DNA of 64,000 nucleotides from Myxococcales bacterium (GTDB lineage: Bacteria; Myxococcota_A; UBA9160; UBA4427). The notes under the pieces were generated by a model. That model did no database searches, had not been told where the DNA came from, and saw only the letters and a list, made by a program, of their open reading frames with translations. The first letter of the stretch is position 1; each line of letters opens with the position of its first letter. This document shows, in pieces, positions 52,837-62,264 of this stretch. Made by a program: the position numbers and the translations under genes. The stretch lies in NCBI GenBank assembly GCA_022563535.1, contig JADFNE010000004.1, positions 62,001-126,000 of the forward strand, read 5' to 3'.

Positions 52837-53706
52837 CTAGAGCTTCGTCAGGACTTCGTCGGCGAATTTCTTGATGCAGTCGAGACGTTCTGGCAATGCG
52901 AGTTCCTGGGTGTCGTAGACCCCCCAGGCGGAAATCGTAATATCGGTGAGGCCGATGTCTTCCGCCTCGCGGTAGCCGTCGGGATCAAACACTTCGATAT
53001 CGCTCAACATTCCCTGCACGATGTAGTCTTCTCGGTTGTCGGTGCCGAACTCCTTGCGGTAGCCATCGAGCAGCGTTTTCAACCCGCGCATCTGTTCGCG
53101 GGTCACGTTCGCCGCGACCCAGCCATCGCCGAGCCTCGCTGCACGTCTCAATGCCGGCTTTGAATGACCCCCCACGGTGATCTTGATCGGCTGATCGGGA
53201 ACTGGGCACATCTTGAGTCGAGGAAAATCGAAATGCTCGCCGTGGTACTCGAAGTACTCGCCACTTTGTACCCCGCGCAGCACTTCGATCATTTCGTCGA
53301 GTCGCTTGCCCCGGCCTTCCCAGGCGACGTTGCAGTGCTCGAAGTCGTCGAGCCACGGACTGATCCCAACACCCAGGGTCAGTCGATTGTTGCTGATCAC
53401 GGCGGTCGATAGCGCGGTTTTTGCGGCGATCAGCGCATCGCGGATCGCCAGCTTGATCACGAACGTGCTGAAATGAAGTGTCGACGTCACCGCAGCCATC
53501 GATGCAATCGCAATCAACGGCTCGACAAACGGCTTGTCCTCCAAAAACTCACGCCCTTCGTGATACGGATATTTACCCAGCGCCTCTTCGGGATAAAATA
53601 TGCTGTCGGGAACACTCACCGCATAAAAACCGGCCTCTTCAGCAGCCCGTGCAATGGGCAAATATTGATCACAATCGAGCATCGTAACATTGAGAGTAAA
53701 CCGCAT
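52837..53706 (-). CDS. LLM-class (F420/FMN-dependent) oxidoreductase
   Basis: A 289-residue TIM-barrel enzyme of the luciferase-like family. Typical text: EEAGFYAVSVPDSIFY, NRLTLGVGISPWLDDFEH, RGKRLDEMIEVLRG and PVPDQPIKITVGGHSKPALRRAARLGDGW. Its sequence is close to the LLM gene at 56811-57680, so the two are paralogues. I infer use of F420 from similarity, as the active residues for F420 versus FMN are not decisive. It may reduce an enone or oxidise a hydroxy-steroid-like substrate in the island. Confidence 0.9.
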   Translation of the reverse strand: MRFTLNVTMLDCDQYLPIARAAEEAGFYAVSVPDSIFYPEEALGKYPYHEGREFLEDKPFVEPLIAIASMAAVTSTLHFSTFVIKLAIRDALIAAKTALSTAVISNNRLTLGVGISPWLDDFEHCNVAWEGRGKRLDEMIEVLRGVQSGEYFEYHGEHFDFPRLKMCPVPDQPIKITVGGHSKPALRRAARLGDGWVAANVTREQMRGLKTLLDGYRKEFGTDNREDYIVQGMLSDIEVFDPDGYREAEDIGLTDITISAWGVYDTQELALPERLDCIKKFADEVLTKL

Positions 53707-53802
53707 AACCCCTCCCTATCCCCCAACCAAAGAGGCTACCAGCCCCGCGTCTCCCACCCGAATCGCCCTACCTCAAGCCAGAATCAGCAATCTCAATCAA
53801 CC

Positions 53803-55770
53803 CTAAATCCCAAAAGCAACTTCCAACGCCTCTTGCACCGCCTTCTTCGACAAACCAAACCCCGTCGTGTCACCAATGGCGTGCACGTGTTCAGCCAGGC
53901 CTTCGAGTTTGTCCGCAAGCTCGGAATTTGCTTGCGGCTGGCCGACAACGATCACCGTATCGGCCTCGACCAGGCTTTCTCGCCCTGCGTCGAGTTGAAG
54001 CTCCACCCCTCGTTTCGTAATTCCCTTGACCCCAACGCCGGTGTTGACCGGGACACCCAGGCGATCGAGTTGAACGCAGTGATCCGCTCTTCGCTTCTTG
54101 CCCGCCGGAGTGGCCAACCGGCGACTCGGTTCGATCAGATGAACCCGCTTGCCTCGACTCGCGAGAAACTCGGCCAGTTCGATGCCGATCAAGTTCGCAC
54201 CGATGATCGCGACCGACTCGCCGATGCCGAGATCCGAAGCCGGATCCGCGTTGCGCGCCCGGGCCACCAGGTCGAGCACGGCCGAGCCCGTGATCACGTG
54301 ACTCTCTTGGTCTCCCGGGATCTCCGGCGCCGAGAAGCGACCGCCAATCGCCACCACGATGTCGTCGGGTTCGAGTTCCCTGATCGTCGTCTCGTTGGCT
54401 TCCGTGCCGAGCAAGATATCGATCGGCAAATCGGTCACGCGCTGAATCAGGTAGTCGAGGAAGAGTTGGTTTCTCGGAAATAGCGTCGAGGCCCAGCGAA
54501 ACCTTCCGCCGAGTTCCTGTTCCCGCTCCAGGAGAGTCACCTGATGACCCCGCTCGCAGGCGTACATCGCCGCGGCCATCCCCCCCGGCCCACCGCCGAT
54601 GACCACTACCTTCTTGGCCACGTCGGCCAAAGCGTGCGGAAACTCGAGTTCCTTCCCGACCCTCGGATTGATCGAACATCCCGCTCCGTTGAAGTCGGTC
54701 GTCATCGTGTCGATGCAGCCCTGGCAAAGAGTGCAGCGATTGATTTCGCGCAGGCGCCCTTGCTTGATCTTGTTTGGCAACTGCGGGTCTGCCAGCAGGG
54801 CGCGAGCCATTGCGATCAAATCCGCCCGCCCCTCTTCTACGATCCGGTTGGCCTCGTGAGGATCCATGTTCTGGCCCACCACCAGAACGGGTACGTCGAC
54901 CACCTGCTTGATCGCCGTCGCAGCGGCCACGTTGAAGCCGGTTCCATACTCGGGTCCCGTGATGATCTGGGTGATGTTCGCGTCCCCGACGCCACCGCTC
55001 ACGTGGAAGCAATCGACCCCCGCTTTGACGAGAAGCGGCGCCAGGCGCTGGCTATCGTTGATTTCGCGTCCGCCGGACTGCCGTTCGAAGCCCGATAACC
55101 GCACCGTGATCGGAAAATCGGACCCGACCTTCTCGCGAATCCGTGCGAGTACGTCGAGCAGGAGTTTGGTGCGTCCTTCGAACTTGCTGCCCGCGTATTC
55201 ATCCGTGCGATGGTTGCGCAGGGGCGACAGGAACGAGCCGAGCATCATGTAACTATGTGCGGCGTGCAGTTCAATGCCGTCGTAACCCGCTTCGCGCGCT
55301 CGCCGGGCAGCCTCCCCATACATCTCGACCACGGCGTCGATCTCTTCGAGGGTAATCTCGCGGCAGACCTGCTTGGTGGTTTCGGTTCGAATGATCGAGG
55401 GGCCAATCGCTTGCAACTGCTTGAAGAACGGGGCGAGAGATTCGGGGCCCGGATGGGAGAGTTGGGGCTGCGCCTTCACCCCATGAGCGTGAATGGCGGC
55501 GACCAACTTTTTGTGGCCCGCAATCTGGAAGTCACTATGCAGGCCGAGCGAGTGTTGTTGATAGCGATGGTCGGGGTCAACGCTTGCAACTTCGAGGCCG
55601 ATCAAACCTACGCCCCCGGCCGCGCGCTCGCTGTAGTAGGCAATCTGGCGGTCGGAGGGGGTTTCGTCGGGAAGCCCATAGTCAACCGTCATCGGCGCCA
55701 TCACGATCCGGTTGGGCAGCTCCATCGTGCCGATCTTGATGGGTGTGAAGAGTGAATTGAAATCAGACAT
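53803..55770 (-). CDS. Old-yellow-enzyme/2,4-dienoyl-CoA reductase-type flavoprotein
   Basis: A 655-residue FMN/FAD/[4Fe-4S] reductase. The N-terminal TIM barrel has GIELHAAHSYMMLGSF and LSPLRNHRTDEYAG for FMN and substrate; the iron-sulfur cluster is CTLCQGC with a further Cys in GAGCSINP (about 346-366). The second half holds FAD (VVVIGGGPGGMAAAM) and NAD (SVAIIGANLIGIELAE) sites. Family members reduce enones and dienoyl-CoA, and include the bile-acid enzymes BaiCD/BaiH. The start is the ATG at 55770. It is flanked by LLM oxidoreductases on the same strand. Confidence 0.93.
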   Translation of the reverse strand: MSDFNSLFTPIKIGTMELPNRIVMAPMTVDYGLPDETPSDRQIAYYSERAAGGVGLIGLEVASVDPDHRYQQHSLGLHSDFQIAGHKKLVAAIHAHGVKAQPQLSHPGPESLAPFFKQLQAIGPSIIRTETTKQVCREITLEEIDAVVEMYGEAARRAREAGYDGIELHAAHSYMMLGSFLSPLRNHRTDEYAGSKFEGRTKLLLDVLARIREKVGSDFPITVRLSGFERQSGGREINDSQRLAPLLVKAGVDCFHVSGGVGDANITQIITGPEYGTGFNVAAATAIKQVVDVPVLVVGQNMDPHEANRIVEEGRADLIAMARALLADPQLPNKIKQGRLREINRCTLCQGCIDTMTTDFNGAGCSINPRVGKELEFPHALADVAKKVVVIGGGPGGMAAAMYACERGHQVTLLEREQELGGRFRWASTLFPRNQLFLDYLIQRVTDLPIDILLGTEANETTIRELEPDDIVVAIGGRFSAPEIPGDQESHVITGSAVLDLVARARNADPASDLGIGESVAIIGANLIGIELAEFLASRGKRVHLIEPSRRLATPAGKKRRADHCVQLDRLGVPVNTGVGVKGITKRGVELQLDAGRESLVEADTVIVVGQPQANSELADKLEGLAEHVHAIGDTTGFGLSKKAVQEALEVAFGI

Positions 55771-55829
55771 CAATAATTCCCAGCTGTGTGGCGTCGAGTT
55801 TCAGTGGAACACAGATTAGTCGAGCACAG

Positions 55830-56732
55830 TTACGAAGTACGGTGGATCACCTTGTTTGCGAATCGTTCCATGGCGAGCTTTTTGACGTCGAGACTTGCGA
55901 CGTCTTCGCCGTCCTTCAGCCACGGCGCACGTCCCCATGGCGTGATCACCCAGGGCAGCACCATGTTGTTGCCCGCGCCCATCTCTTCGAGCTGCGCTTC
56001 CACGTCACGGGTAAGGGGTTGAATCAAACTGCAGCAGATGTCGAACGGATCATCTTGTTTTCCCAATTCTTCGCGGAGGGCTTTCAAGCCGTTGATTATC
56101 TCGATCAGTTTATCGAGCATCAGCGGCACCCCGAGCCATCCGTCGTTGCGGGCCGCCCGGCGCAGCCCGGCCTTGCTTGCTCCGCCGCTCCAGATGGGGA
56201 TGTCGGCGAATGGAGCCGGGCTCATCAGGGCGTTTTCGAATTCAAAGAACTCACCCTTGTGGTCGACGCTCTTGCCCGTCCAGAGCTTTCGCATCACTTC
56301 GATGGTTTCGTCGAGGCGTCGCCCGCGAGCATGGAAGTCGATCCCGAGCAGCTCGTACTCTTCCTTGATCCAACCCACCGAAACACCGCAATGAACACGT
56401 CCGCGGGTAAAGATGGATGCCGCTGCAATCGCGCGCGCCGAGGTGAAGGGGTCGCGCAGCCCGGCGAGATAGATATTGGTCGCCAGGTGGAGTTTCTCGG
56501 TGGCGACCCCCATCGCGGTAAGGGTCACCCACGGATCGGACCAGGGGCTGTCCTCGGGCCACCAGATTTTTCCGTCGGGGGTATAGGGATACTTCGAATC
56601 GGTGATGTTGGTCGGCATCACGAGATGATCCGCCACCGTGATTCCGTAGTACCCGATCTCCTCGGCGTGCTTCGCGATTTCTACGAACTGATCGACTTCC
56701 CGAACGTTGACCAGCGAAATCCAGTGCTTCAT
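55830..56732 (-). CDS. LLM-class (F420/FMN-dependent) oxidoreductase
   Basis: A 300-residue luciferase-like TIM-barrel enzyme: EEIGYYGITVADHLVMP, GRVHCGVSVGWIKEEYEL, RGRRLDETIEVMRKLW and DIPIWSGGASKAGLRRAARN. It is more distant from the other two LLM genes than they are from each other. Cofactor F420 is inferred. Gap to the flanking genes is about 60-80 bp on the same strand, fitting one transcription unit. Confidence 0.9.
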   Translation of the reverse strand: MKHWISLVNVREVDQFVEIAKHAEEIGYYGITVADHLVMPTNITDSKYPYTPDGKIWWPEDSPWSDPWVTLTAMGVATEKLHLATNIYLAGLRDPFTSARAIAAASIFTRGRVHCGVSVGWIKEEYELLGIDFHARGRRLDETIEVMRKLWTGKSVDHKGEFFEFENALMSPAPFADIPIWSGGASKAGLRRAARNDGWLGVPLMLDKLIEIINGLKALREELGKQDDPFDICCSLIQPLTRDVEAQLEEMGAGNNMVLPWVITPWGRAPWLKDGEDVASLDVKKLAMERFANKVIHRTS

Positions 56733-56810
56733 CTTCGCATCCTTCTACCGACTATCGATCCATGACTGCAGAAACTGCCATTGCCTCGAAGGAGAACGAG
56801 GCATCCCGCG

Positions 56811-57680
56811 CTACATCTTGCCGATGACTTCGTCGGTGAAGCGCTTCATGGCGTCGATCTTCTCGTTGAGCGGCGACTTGAACTTGCCGCCGTAGTAGAG
56901 CCACGGCATGTCACAACATTCGTCGACGCCCATGTCAGCCAGCCGCTTGTGCCCGTCCAGATCGAAGGCATCGATGGCGACGGAGACCATGCGAAAGGGT
57001 TTGTCGTCAGTTCCGTACTCTTTGCGATAGCCGTGAATCTTTTCGATCATCACCTTGATCTTGTCCGCGGTCGTGTTGGGCGAGACAAAACCGTCGGCGA
57101 GGCGGGCGGCGCGCTTCAGCACCGGCTCGGCGGTGCCACCGATCAAGATCGGCATGTCTCGGTTGGGGACGGGGTTGATCGAGAGATTTGGAAAATCGTA
57201 GTACTTGCCTTTGTGCTCGAAGAACTCGCCGCTGAGTGCCTTGCGCAAAATCTCGATCGATTCTCCACAGCGCGCACCGCGCGTCTTCCAATCTTCGCCG
57301 CAGATTTCGAAATCTTCGGGCCACGGGCTGAGCCCGACACCGAGAGAAAGACGGTCGTTGGTGATGAAGGTGGTCGTACCGCAGAGTTTCGCGACGAGCA
57401 GTGGGTTGCGCACCGGAAGCTTCAACACGTTGATCAGGAAGCGAACGTTCTGCGTCACGGTTCCCATCGCGCTGATGATCGCGAAGGGGTCGAGGAACTG
57501 CGTGTTCGCACTCCAATAGCGAGCGCCGCTGTCGCTGTAGGGATAGTCGACCGAGGTCTCGTCATAGTAGAAGAGTCCGTCGCCCACGTTGACCGAGTGC
57601 CAACCGAGTTCATCGGCGACTTTGGCCAGCGGGATGTAGTCTTGCATCGGATTGAAGGTGAGGGTGAGGTTGAATTTCAC
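56811..57680 (-). CDS. LLM-class (F420/FMN-dependent) oxidoreductase
   Basis: A 289-residue luciferase-like enzyme, paralogous to the gene at 52837-53706: NDRLSLGVGLSPWPEDFE, LSGEFFEHKGKYYDFPNL and IGGTAEPVLKRAARLADGF. The true start is probably the GTG at 57680, preceded by GGAG; the frame is open to 57707. It is divergent from the ketosteroid-isomerase-fold gene, so that gap holds promoters for both operons. Confidence 0.9.
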   Translation of the reverse strand: MKFNLTLTFNPMQDYIPLAKVADELGWHSVNVGDGLFYYDETSVDYPYSDSGARYWSANTQFLDPFAIISAMGTVTQNVRFLINVLKLPVRNPLLVAKLCGTTTFITNDRLSLGVGLSPWPEDFEICGEDWKTRGARCGESIEILRKALSGEFFEHKGKYYDFPNLSINPVPNRDMPILIGGTAEPVLKRAARLADGFVSPNTTADKIKVMIEKIHGYRKEYGTDDKPFRMVSVAIDAFDLDGHKRLADMGVDECCDMPWLYYGGKFKSPLNEKIDAMKRFTDEVIGKM

Positions 57681-57857
57681 GGATGGGTCTCCGGATTCGA
57701 GGGGCACGGCACCGCATCAATACAACGACCAGTCTGTACAGATGCCCGGGGCTGCGAACTAAAATTGCGATCAACAGATCGGTAGTATATGCATTCATGA
57801 CCGTCAATTCGCGTTCTGGGCGGCAGAAAACACGAGAGAACCAGAAGGGAATTCATC

Positions 57858-58277
57858 ATGAGTGACATTCATCCTGCCCTCGCGGCAGCTCAAAATTCCT
57901 GGCGCTGCGCACAGGCCCACGACAAAGAGGGCTGGCTCGACCTGATGGCCGACGACGTATGCATCGAAGATCCGATCGGTGAGGCACTCACCAACCCCAC
58001 GGGCAAAGGGGTTCGCGGCAAAGCCGAGGTGGGAGAGTTCTTCGACAAGTTCATCGCACCGGCCACGCTGGTGATCGAGACTCACGAGTCGAGAGTCGCG
58101 GGAAACGAATCGGCCCATGTTCTGTCCTTGACGACCACGCTGGCCAACGGGGTGGTGACTCGGGTGCGCGGCATCTTTACATATCACTTGAACGACGCGG
58201 GGAAACTCACGAACCTGCGGGGCTACTGGACCATGGCCGACATGTCTATCGAACAACCTTCCGAAGCTTCTGAGTAG
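57858..58277 (+). CDS. NTF2-fold protein, ketosteroid-isomerase-like
   Basis: A 139-residue SnoaL/KSI-fold protein. Its text MADDVCIEDPIGE aligns without gaps with the Comamonas KSI segment around catalytic Asp38 (here also Asp38). The Tyr14 position is Ser14, and the Asp99 position in the strand before YHLNDAGK is Phe, so only one of three KSI catalytic residues is kept. It may isomerise by another route, or bind a ligand. It starts the operon with the flavoprotein, 11 bp apart. Confidence 0.85.
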   Translation: MSDIHPALAAAQNSWRCAQAHDKEGWLDLMADDVCIEDPIGEALTNPTGKGVRGKAEVGEFFDKFIAPATLVIETHESRVAGNESAHVLSLTTTLANGVVTRVRGIFTYHLNDAGKLTNLRGYWTMADMSIEQPSEASE

Positions 58278-58288
58278 AGGCGGAACCC

Positions 58289-59767
58289 GTGTCGACGACT
58301 TCCAAAGCAACCCCCACCCGCCCCCGAAGACTCTCTAGCGTCGAGCAATGGGACATCGAAACCGACGTTGCCATTGTCGGCTTCGGAGGCGCAGGTGCCT
58401 GCGCGGCCATCGAGGCGTCAGACGCGGGCGCCGACGTATGCATTTTTGAAGTCACCGCAGCGAGTGGAGGCAGTACGGCGTTGTCGAGCGCCGAGGTCTA
58501 CATGGGAGGAAGCGGGGGAACCCGGGTCCAGCAGGCCTGCGGCTACGACGACTCCACCGAAGACATGTTCAACTTCTTGATGGCCGCACAGGGCGACCTC
58601 GCTGACGAAGCCAAAATTCGCATGTACTGTGAGAACAGCGCCGGCCACTTCGACTGGCTGGTGCGTATGGGGGCCAAGTACAAGAACAGCGAACTGAAAG
58701 AACGCGCAATCATGGCGATGACAGACGATTGTCTCCTGTATACGGGAAACGAAAAGGCTTTCCCCTTCCGCGAGATCGCCAAGCCTTGCCCGCGCGGACA
58801 CAACCTCGAAATTACCGGAGACAACGGCGGCCCCATGTTGATGGGTGTGCTGACTGAGAACGTCGAGAAGCGGCCCATCCGCGTCGAATTCAACGTTCGC
58901 GCACTCTGTCTGATTGCGGACGAAGACAATGTAGTTCACGGACTGGTGGTGCGTATCGATGGCGAAGAACGAACCGTCCGCGCCCGCAAGGGAGTGATTC
59001 TCTGCGCGGGTGGATTCGTGATGAATGAGGAGATGGTGAAGAAATATGTTCCCCAGGCGAAGTTCGGGAACATCCCGATCGGCAATCCCGGTGACACGGG
59101 CGCTGGCATCCTGATGGGACAAGGAGTGGGGGGCGCTGTCATTCACATGAACGAAGCATTCATCACTCTTCCCTTCTATCCACCGGGATCACTGACCAAC
59201 GGCATCTTTGTCAACGCCCAGGCCCAGCGGTTCATCAACGAAGACGTCTACCACTCGCGGATCGCGTATCACATTCTCAAACAAGTGGGAGACGGGATCT
59301 ACTTGATCGTCAATCACGACGACTACGACCACCCCACATTCTTGAACGCAGAAATCGCGGGTACCGGAGAGACCCTCGAAGAACTGGCGGAAGAGATCGG
59401 CCTGGACCCCGAGATGCTTCGTCACACCATCGAGTTCTACAACCGAAATGCAGCGGAGGGCAAGGACCCCCTGTTTCACAAACACGACGCCTGGTTGAAG
59501 CCCATTCTGCCGCCCTACGCCGCACTCGACTGCACACCGGGTCGTGGTGCGATCTATCCGTACTTCACCCTTGGTGGCCTCGACACCCTGCCTACGGGGG
59601 AAGTATTGACCATGGAAAGGCAACCCATTCCCGGACTCTATGCGGCGGGCCGGACATCATGCGGCCTGCCCCGCACCGCGGCGGGTTATGGCAGCGGAAT
59701 GTCCGTAGGGGACGCCACTTACTTTGGCCGCGTGGCGGGCAAGCACGTCGCAACTCGGGAAGTTTGA
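58289..59767 (+). CDS. FAD-dependent 3-ketosteroid delta4-(5alpha)-dehydrogenase-like flavoprotein
   Basis: A 492-residue flavoprotein of the succinate-dehydrogenase/fumarate-reductase fold. FAD loop VGFGGAGACAAIEASDAGA, SGGSTALSSAE, and the late PGLYAAGRTSCG. Tyr321 (EDVYHSR), Tyr467 and Ser469 (AAGYGSGMSVGDA) match, one or two residues off, the Tyr319, Tyr466 and Ser468 reported for Rhodococcus delta4-(5alpha)-KSTD; this is from memory. It would introduce the 4,5-double bond into a 5alpha-3-ketosteroid. Related family members act on other ketones, so the substrate is inferred. The start is the GTG at 58289. Confidence 0.88.
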   Translation: MSTTSKATPTRPRRLSSVEQWDIETDVAIVGFGGAGACAAIEASDAGADVCIFEVTAASGGSTALSSAEVYMGGSGGTRVQQACGYDDSTEDMFNFLMAAQGDLADEAKIRMYCENSAGHFDWLVRMGAKYKNSELKERAIMAMTDDCLLYTGNEKAFPFREIAKPCPRGHNLEITGDNGGPMLMGVLTENVEKRPIRVEFNVRALCLIADEDNVVHGLVVRIDGEERTVRARKGVILCAGGFVMNEEMVKKYVPQAKFGNIPIGNPGDTGAGILMGQGVGGAVIHMNEAFITLPFYPPGSLTNGIFVNAQAQRFINEDVYHSRIAYHILKQVGDGIYLIVNHDDYDHPTFLNAEIAGTGETLEELAEEIGLDPEMLRHTIEFYNRNAAEGKDPLFHKHDAWLKPILPPYAALDCTPGRGAIYPYFTLGGLDTLPTGEVLTMERQPIPGLYAAGRTSCGLPRTAAGYGSGMSVGDATYFGRVAGKHVATREV

Positions 59768-59793
59768 GCGGCGACGCGTTCAGCGCCGCCAGT

Positions 59794-61032
59794 TCAACGA
59801 GCCGTACCGGTTGGGATGTCCTTGAAGGGCTTTCCCTTGTCCATGCGCGGCTCTCCGGGCATTCCAAGTACGCGTTCGGAGATGATGTTGCGCAGGATTT
59901 CGTCCGTGCCCCCGGCAAGTCTGAGCCCGGGCATGGACAGGTAAGTGCTCTGCCAAATTGAACCGTCCGGGTTGTCGTCCCCCGCAAGCACCCCCGCAGC
60001 CCCCTGCAGCTCCATGCCAAATGCACCCATCTCCAGGCCCATGATGGCGGCGACCAGCTTGCCGATCGAAGCCTCCGGCCCGGGCGTCTGCCCCTGGGAC
60101 AATGCCGAGAGACCGCGCTGACCAACGTACTTGAGCCCACTTCGGCGAACCGAAAAGTCCGCGATCTTTCGGCGCACTCCACCGTCTTCGATCGCAGGGC
60201 GCCCGTTGATCTCGACATTCTGGGCGAGTTGGATGAGTTCCTTGATCCCACCTCCACCCCCCGCGCCACCGAGGGACGAGCGCTCGTTCATCAGGGTCGT
60301 GATGGCGACGCGCCAACCGTCGCCCTCAGCACCCAGACGATTGGCATCCGGGATGCGAACGTCGGTGAAGAAGACTTCATTGAAGCCGCGTCCACCGTTC
60401 ATCTGCCTGATGGGCCGAATCTCGATGCCCGGAGCTTCCATGTCCACGATGAAGTACGTGAGCCCCGCGTGCTTGACGGCGTTGACGTCCGAGCGGGCCA
60501 CCAGCATGCCCCACTTGCAGTACTGCGCGCCGGTGGTCCAGGTCTTCTGACCGTTGATCACCCAGTCGTCGCCGTCTTTGACTGCGCTGGTCTTGAGACC
60601 TGCGAGATCGGAACCGGCATCGGGCTCGGAGAACAACTGGCACCAGACCTCTTCTCCCTTCACCATGTCGGGCAAGAAGCGCTGCTTCTGCTCGTCTGTG
60701 CCATGGGCCATGATGGTCGGGCCGAGCATGCCGTGACCAATGCCGTAGATCGAAGGCGGCAACTCGTAACGACCTTCTTCTTGACCAAAGATCACCGACT
60801 CCATCGCGCTCGCTTCCTGACCGCCATACTCTTTGGGCCAGCGCAGGCATGCCCAACCCGCTTCGGTCTTCACGGCCTGCCAGGCTTTGGCCTTGGCGAT
60901 CAGGTCGCCTTCGGCTTCGTCGAGAATGTTGCGCTTGCTCTTGTTTGGATCACGCAGGGTTGCGTTGGCGTCCAACCACGTGCGCACCTTGGCCCGGTAG
61001 GCCGCCTCTTCCGGCGAATCATTGAAATCCAT
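59794..61032 (-). CDS. Acyl-CoA dehydrogenase family protein, larger subunit
   Basis: A 412-residue FAD acyl-CoA dehydrogenase: SEPDAGSDLAGLKTSAV, GQKTWTTGAQY and the C-terminal LAGGTDEILRNIISERVLG. The catalytic-base Glu position of medium-chain enzymes (before GT) is a Gly, as in steroid side-chain dehydrogenases that work as two unlike subunits. It follows the 369-residue acyl-CoA dehydrogenase on the same strand (41 bp), which suggests one alpha2beta2 enzyme, like ChsE4-ChsE5. Confidence 0.92.
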   Translation of the reverse strand: MDFNDSPEEAAYRAKVRTWLDANATLRDPNKSKRNILDEAEGDLIAKAKAWQAVKTEAGWACLRWPKEYGGQEASAMESVIFGQEEGRYELPPSIYGIGHGMLGPTIMAHGTDEQKQRFLPDMVKGEEVWCQLFSEPDAGSDLAGLKTSAVKDGDDWVINGQKTWTTGAQYCKWGMLVARSDVNAVKHAGLTYFIVDMEAPGIEIRPIRQMNGGRGFNEVFFTDVRIPDANRLGAEGDGWRVAITTLMNERSSLGGAGGGGGIKELIQLAQNVEINGRPAIEDGGVRRKIADFSVRRSGLKYVGQRGLSALSQGQTPGPEASIGKLVAAIMGLEMGAFGMELQGAAGVLAGDDNPDGSIWQSTYLSMPGLRLAGGTDEILRNIISERVLGMPGEPRMDKGKPFKDIPTGTAR

Positions 61033-61073
61033 GAGTTTCTCCTATTCCTGAATCGATTCGTTCTTCGATTCGA

Positions 61074-62183
61074 TCAAGCTGCCTGCTCGATGAGCTGGAC
61101 AATGAGTTTTTCGCGCCACTCGTCGGTCGTGCCCAGGGTGTGGGCCAATACCTTGGCGCGCCGGTAGAAGAGGTGACAATCGTATTCCCAGGTGAAACCG
61201 ACCCCACCGTGCATCTGAATCATTTCTACGACCATGTTCTCGAATGCGTCGCTGGCGCTGATCTTGGCGGTCGCGGCGGCAATCGGGAGCTCTTTGTCGT
61301 CGTTCTCGAGCGCCCAGGCTGCGTAGTAGCAGTTGGAGCGCGCGAGTTCGCGGTCGGAGTAGAGATCGGCCATCCGATGTTTGAGCGCCTGAAAGGATCC
61401 GACCGGGCGTCCGAACGCGTAGCGATTCATGATGAACTCGAACGTGATGTCGAAGGCGCGGTCGGCACTTCCGAGCTGCTCGAACGCCATCATGACCGCC
61501 GCACGGGTGAACACGCTCTGGGCGATAGACCAACCTGCCCCGGCAGCGCCCAGCCGTGTGGCCGGTGCGTCGTCGAACACGAGCTTTGCCTGAGGTCGCG
61601 TCGGATCGATCGACTCCAGCTTGCTGCACTCGACGCCCGCGGCACGCAGGTCAACGATCACCAGCGACTGGCCATCACCTTCGTTCGCCAGCACGATGGC
61701 GAAATCTGCGCTGTCAGCGTCCGGCACCGGCAGTTTCGTGCCCGAGAGCTTGCCGTTCGAAAACGTCGCACCAATCGACTTCTCGGTGAGGGTTCCGGGT
61801 TTTTCGCTGATTGCCATGGTGCCTATCAGATCACCACCGGCGATCCCGGTCAAATATTGCGTCTTCTGCTCGGCGGTTCCTTCGCGAGCAATTGCCTCGG
61901 CTGCGAGATAAACCGTGGACCCGAATGGGATTGGCGTGAGAGCCCGTCCGATCTCACCCGCGATCATGGCGAGTTCGAGATAGCCGTAGCCCGCGCCTCC
62001 GTACTCTTCAGGAATCGCAACGCCCAGCCAACCCAGTTCGGCAACGCCCTTCCAGAGATCCTTGCTGTAGCCGGTGTCGCCCTCCAACACGTCTCGCATG
62101 AGACCCAACGACGAATGCTCGGTGAGGTACTCCCTCGCCGTGTGCTGAAGCAGTTTCTGCTCCTCTGAGAAATCAAAATTCAT
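61074..62183 (-). CDS. Acyl-CoA dehydrogenase family protein, smaller subunit
   Basis: A 369-residue acyl-CoA dehydrogenase with an N-terminal EEQKLLQHTAREYL helix, VAIPEEYGGAG, FEQLGSADRAFDITFEFI and QMHGGVGFTWEYDCHLFYRR. The FAD-proximal middle domain is more divergent than in the other subunit. GAAGGTC lies before the ATG at 62183. It likely pairs with the following 412-residue protein. Probable reaction: alpha,beta-desaturation of a steroid or branched acyl-CoA. Confidence 0.92.
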   Translation of the reverse strand: MNFDFSEEQKLLQHTAREYLTEHSSLGLMRDVLEGDTGYSKDLWKGVAELGWLGVAIPEEYGGAGYGYLELAMIAGEIGRALTPIPFGSTVYLAAEAIAREGTAEQKTQYLTGIAGGDLIGTMAISEKPGTLTEKSIGATFSNGKLSGTKLPVPDADSADFAIVLANEGDGQSLVIVDLRAAGVECSKLESIDPTRPQAKLVFDDAPATRLGAAGAGWSIAQSVFTRAAVMMAFEQLGSADRAFDITFEFIMNRYAFGRPVGSFQALKHRMADLYSDRELARSNCYYAAWALENDDKELPIAAATAKISASDAFENMVVEMIQMHGGVGFTWEYDCHLFYRRAKVLAHTLGTTDEWREKLIVQLIEQAA

Positions 62184-62239
62184 GTGCGGACCTTCTTTTT
62201 GTTTTTGGCGCGGTTGTCAGTGTGGTCGATGATGTTGTT

Positions 62240-62261
62240 GTTGATATTGCCGTTGATATTG
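62240..62261. repeat. Low-GC spacer with a 10-bp direct repeat
   Basis: gttgatattg occurs at 62240-62249 and 62252-62261, within a T/A-rich patch between the crotonase stop and the acyl-CoA dehydrogenase start. It is unlike the GC-rich surroundings. Confidence 0.4.
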
Positions 62262-62264
62262 AAA

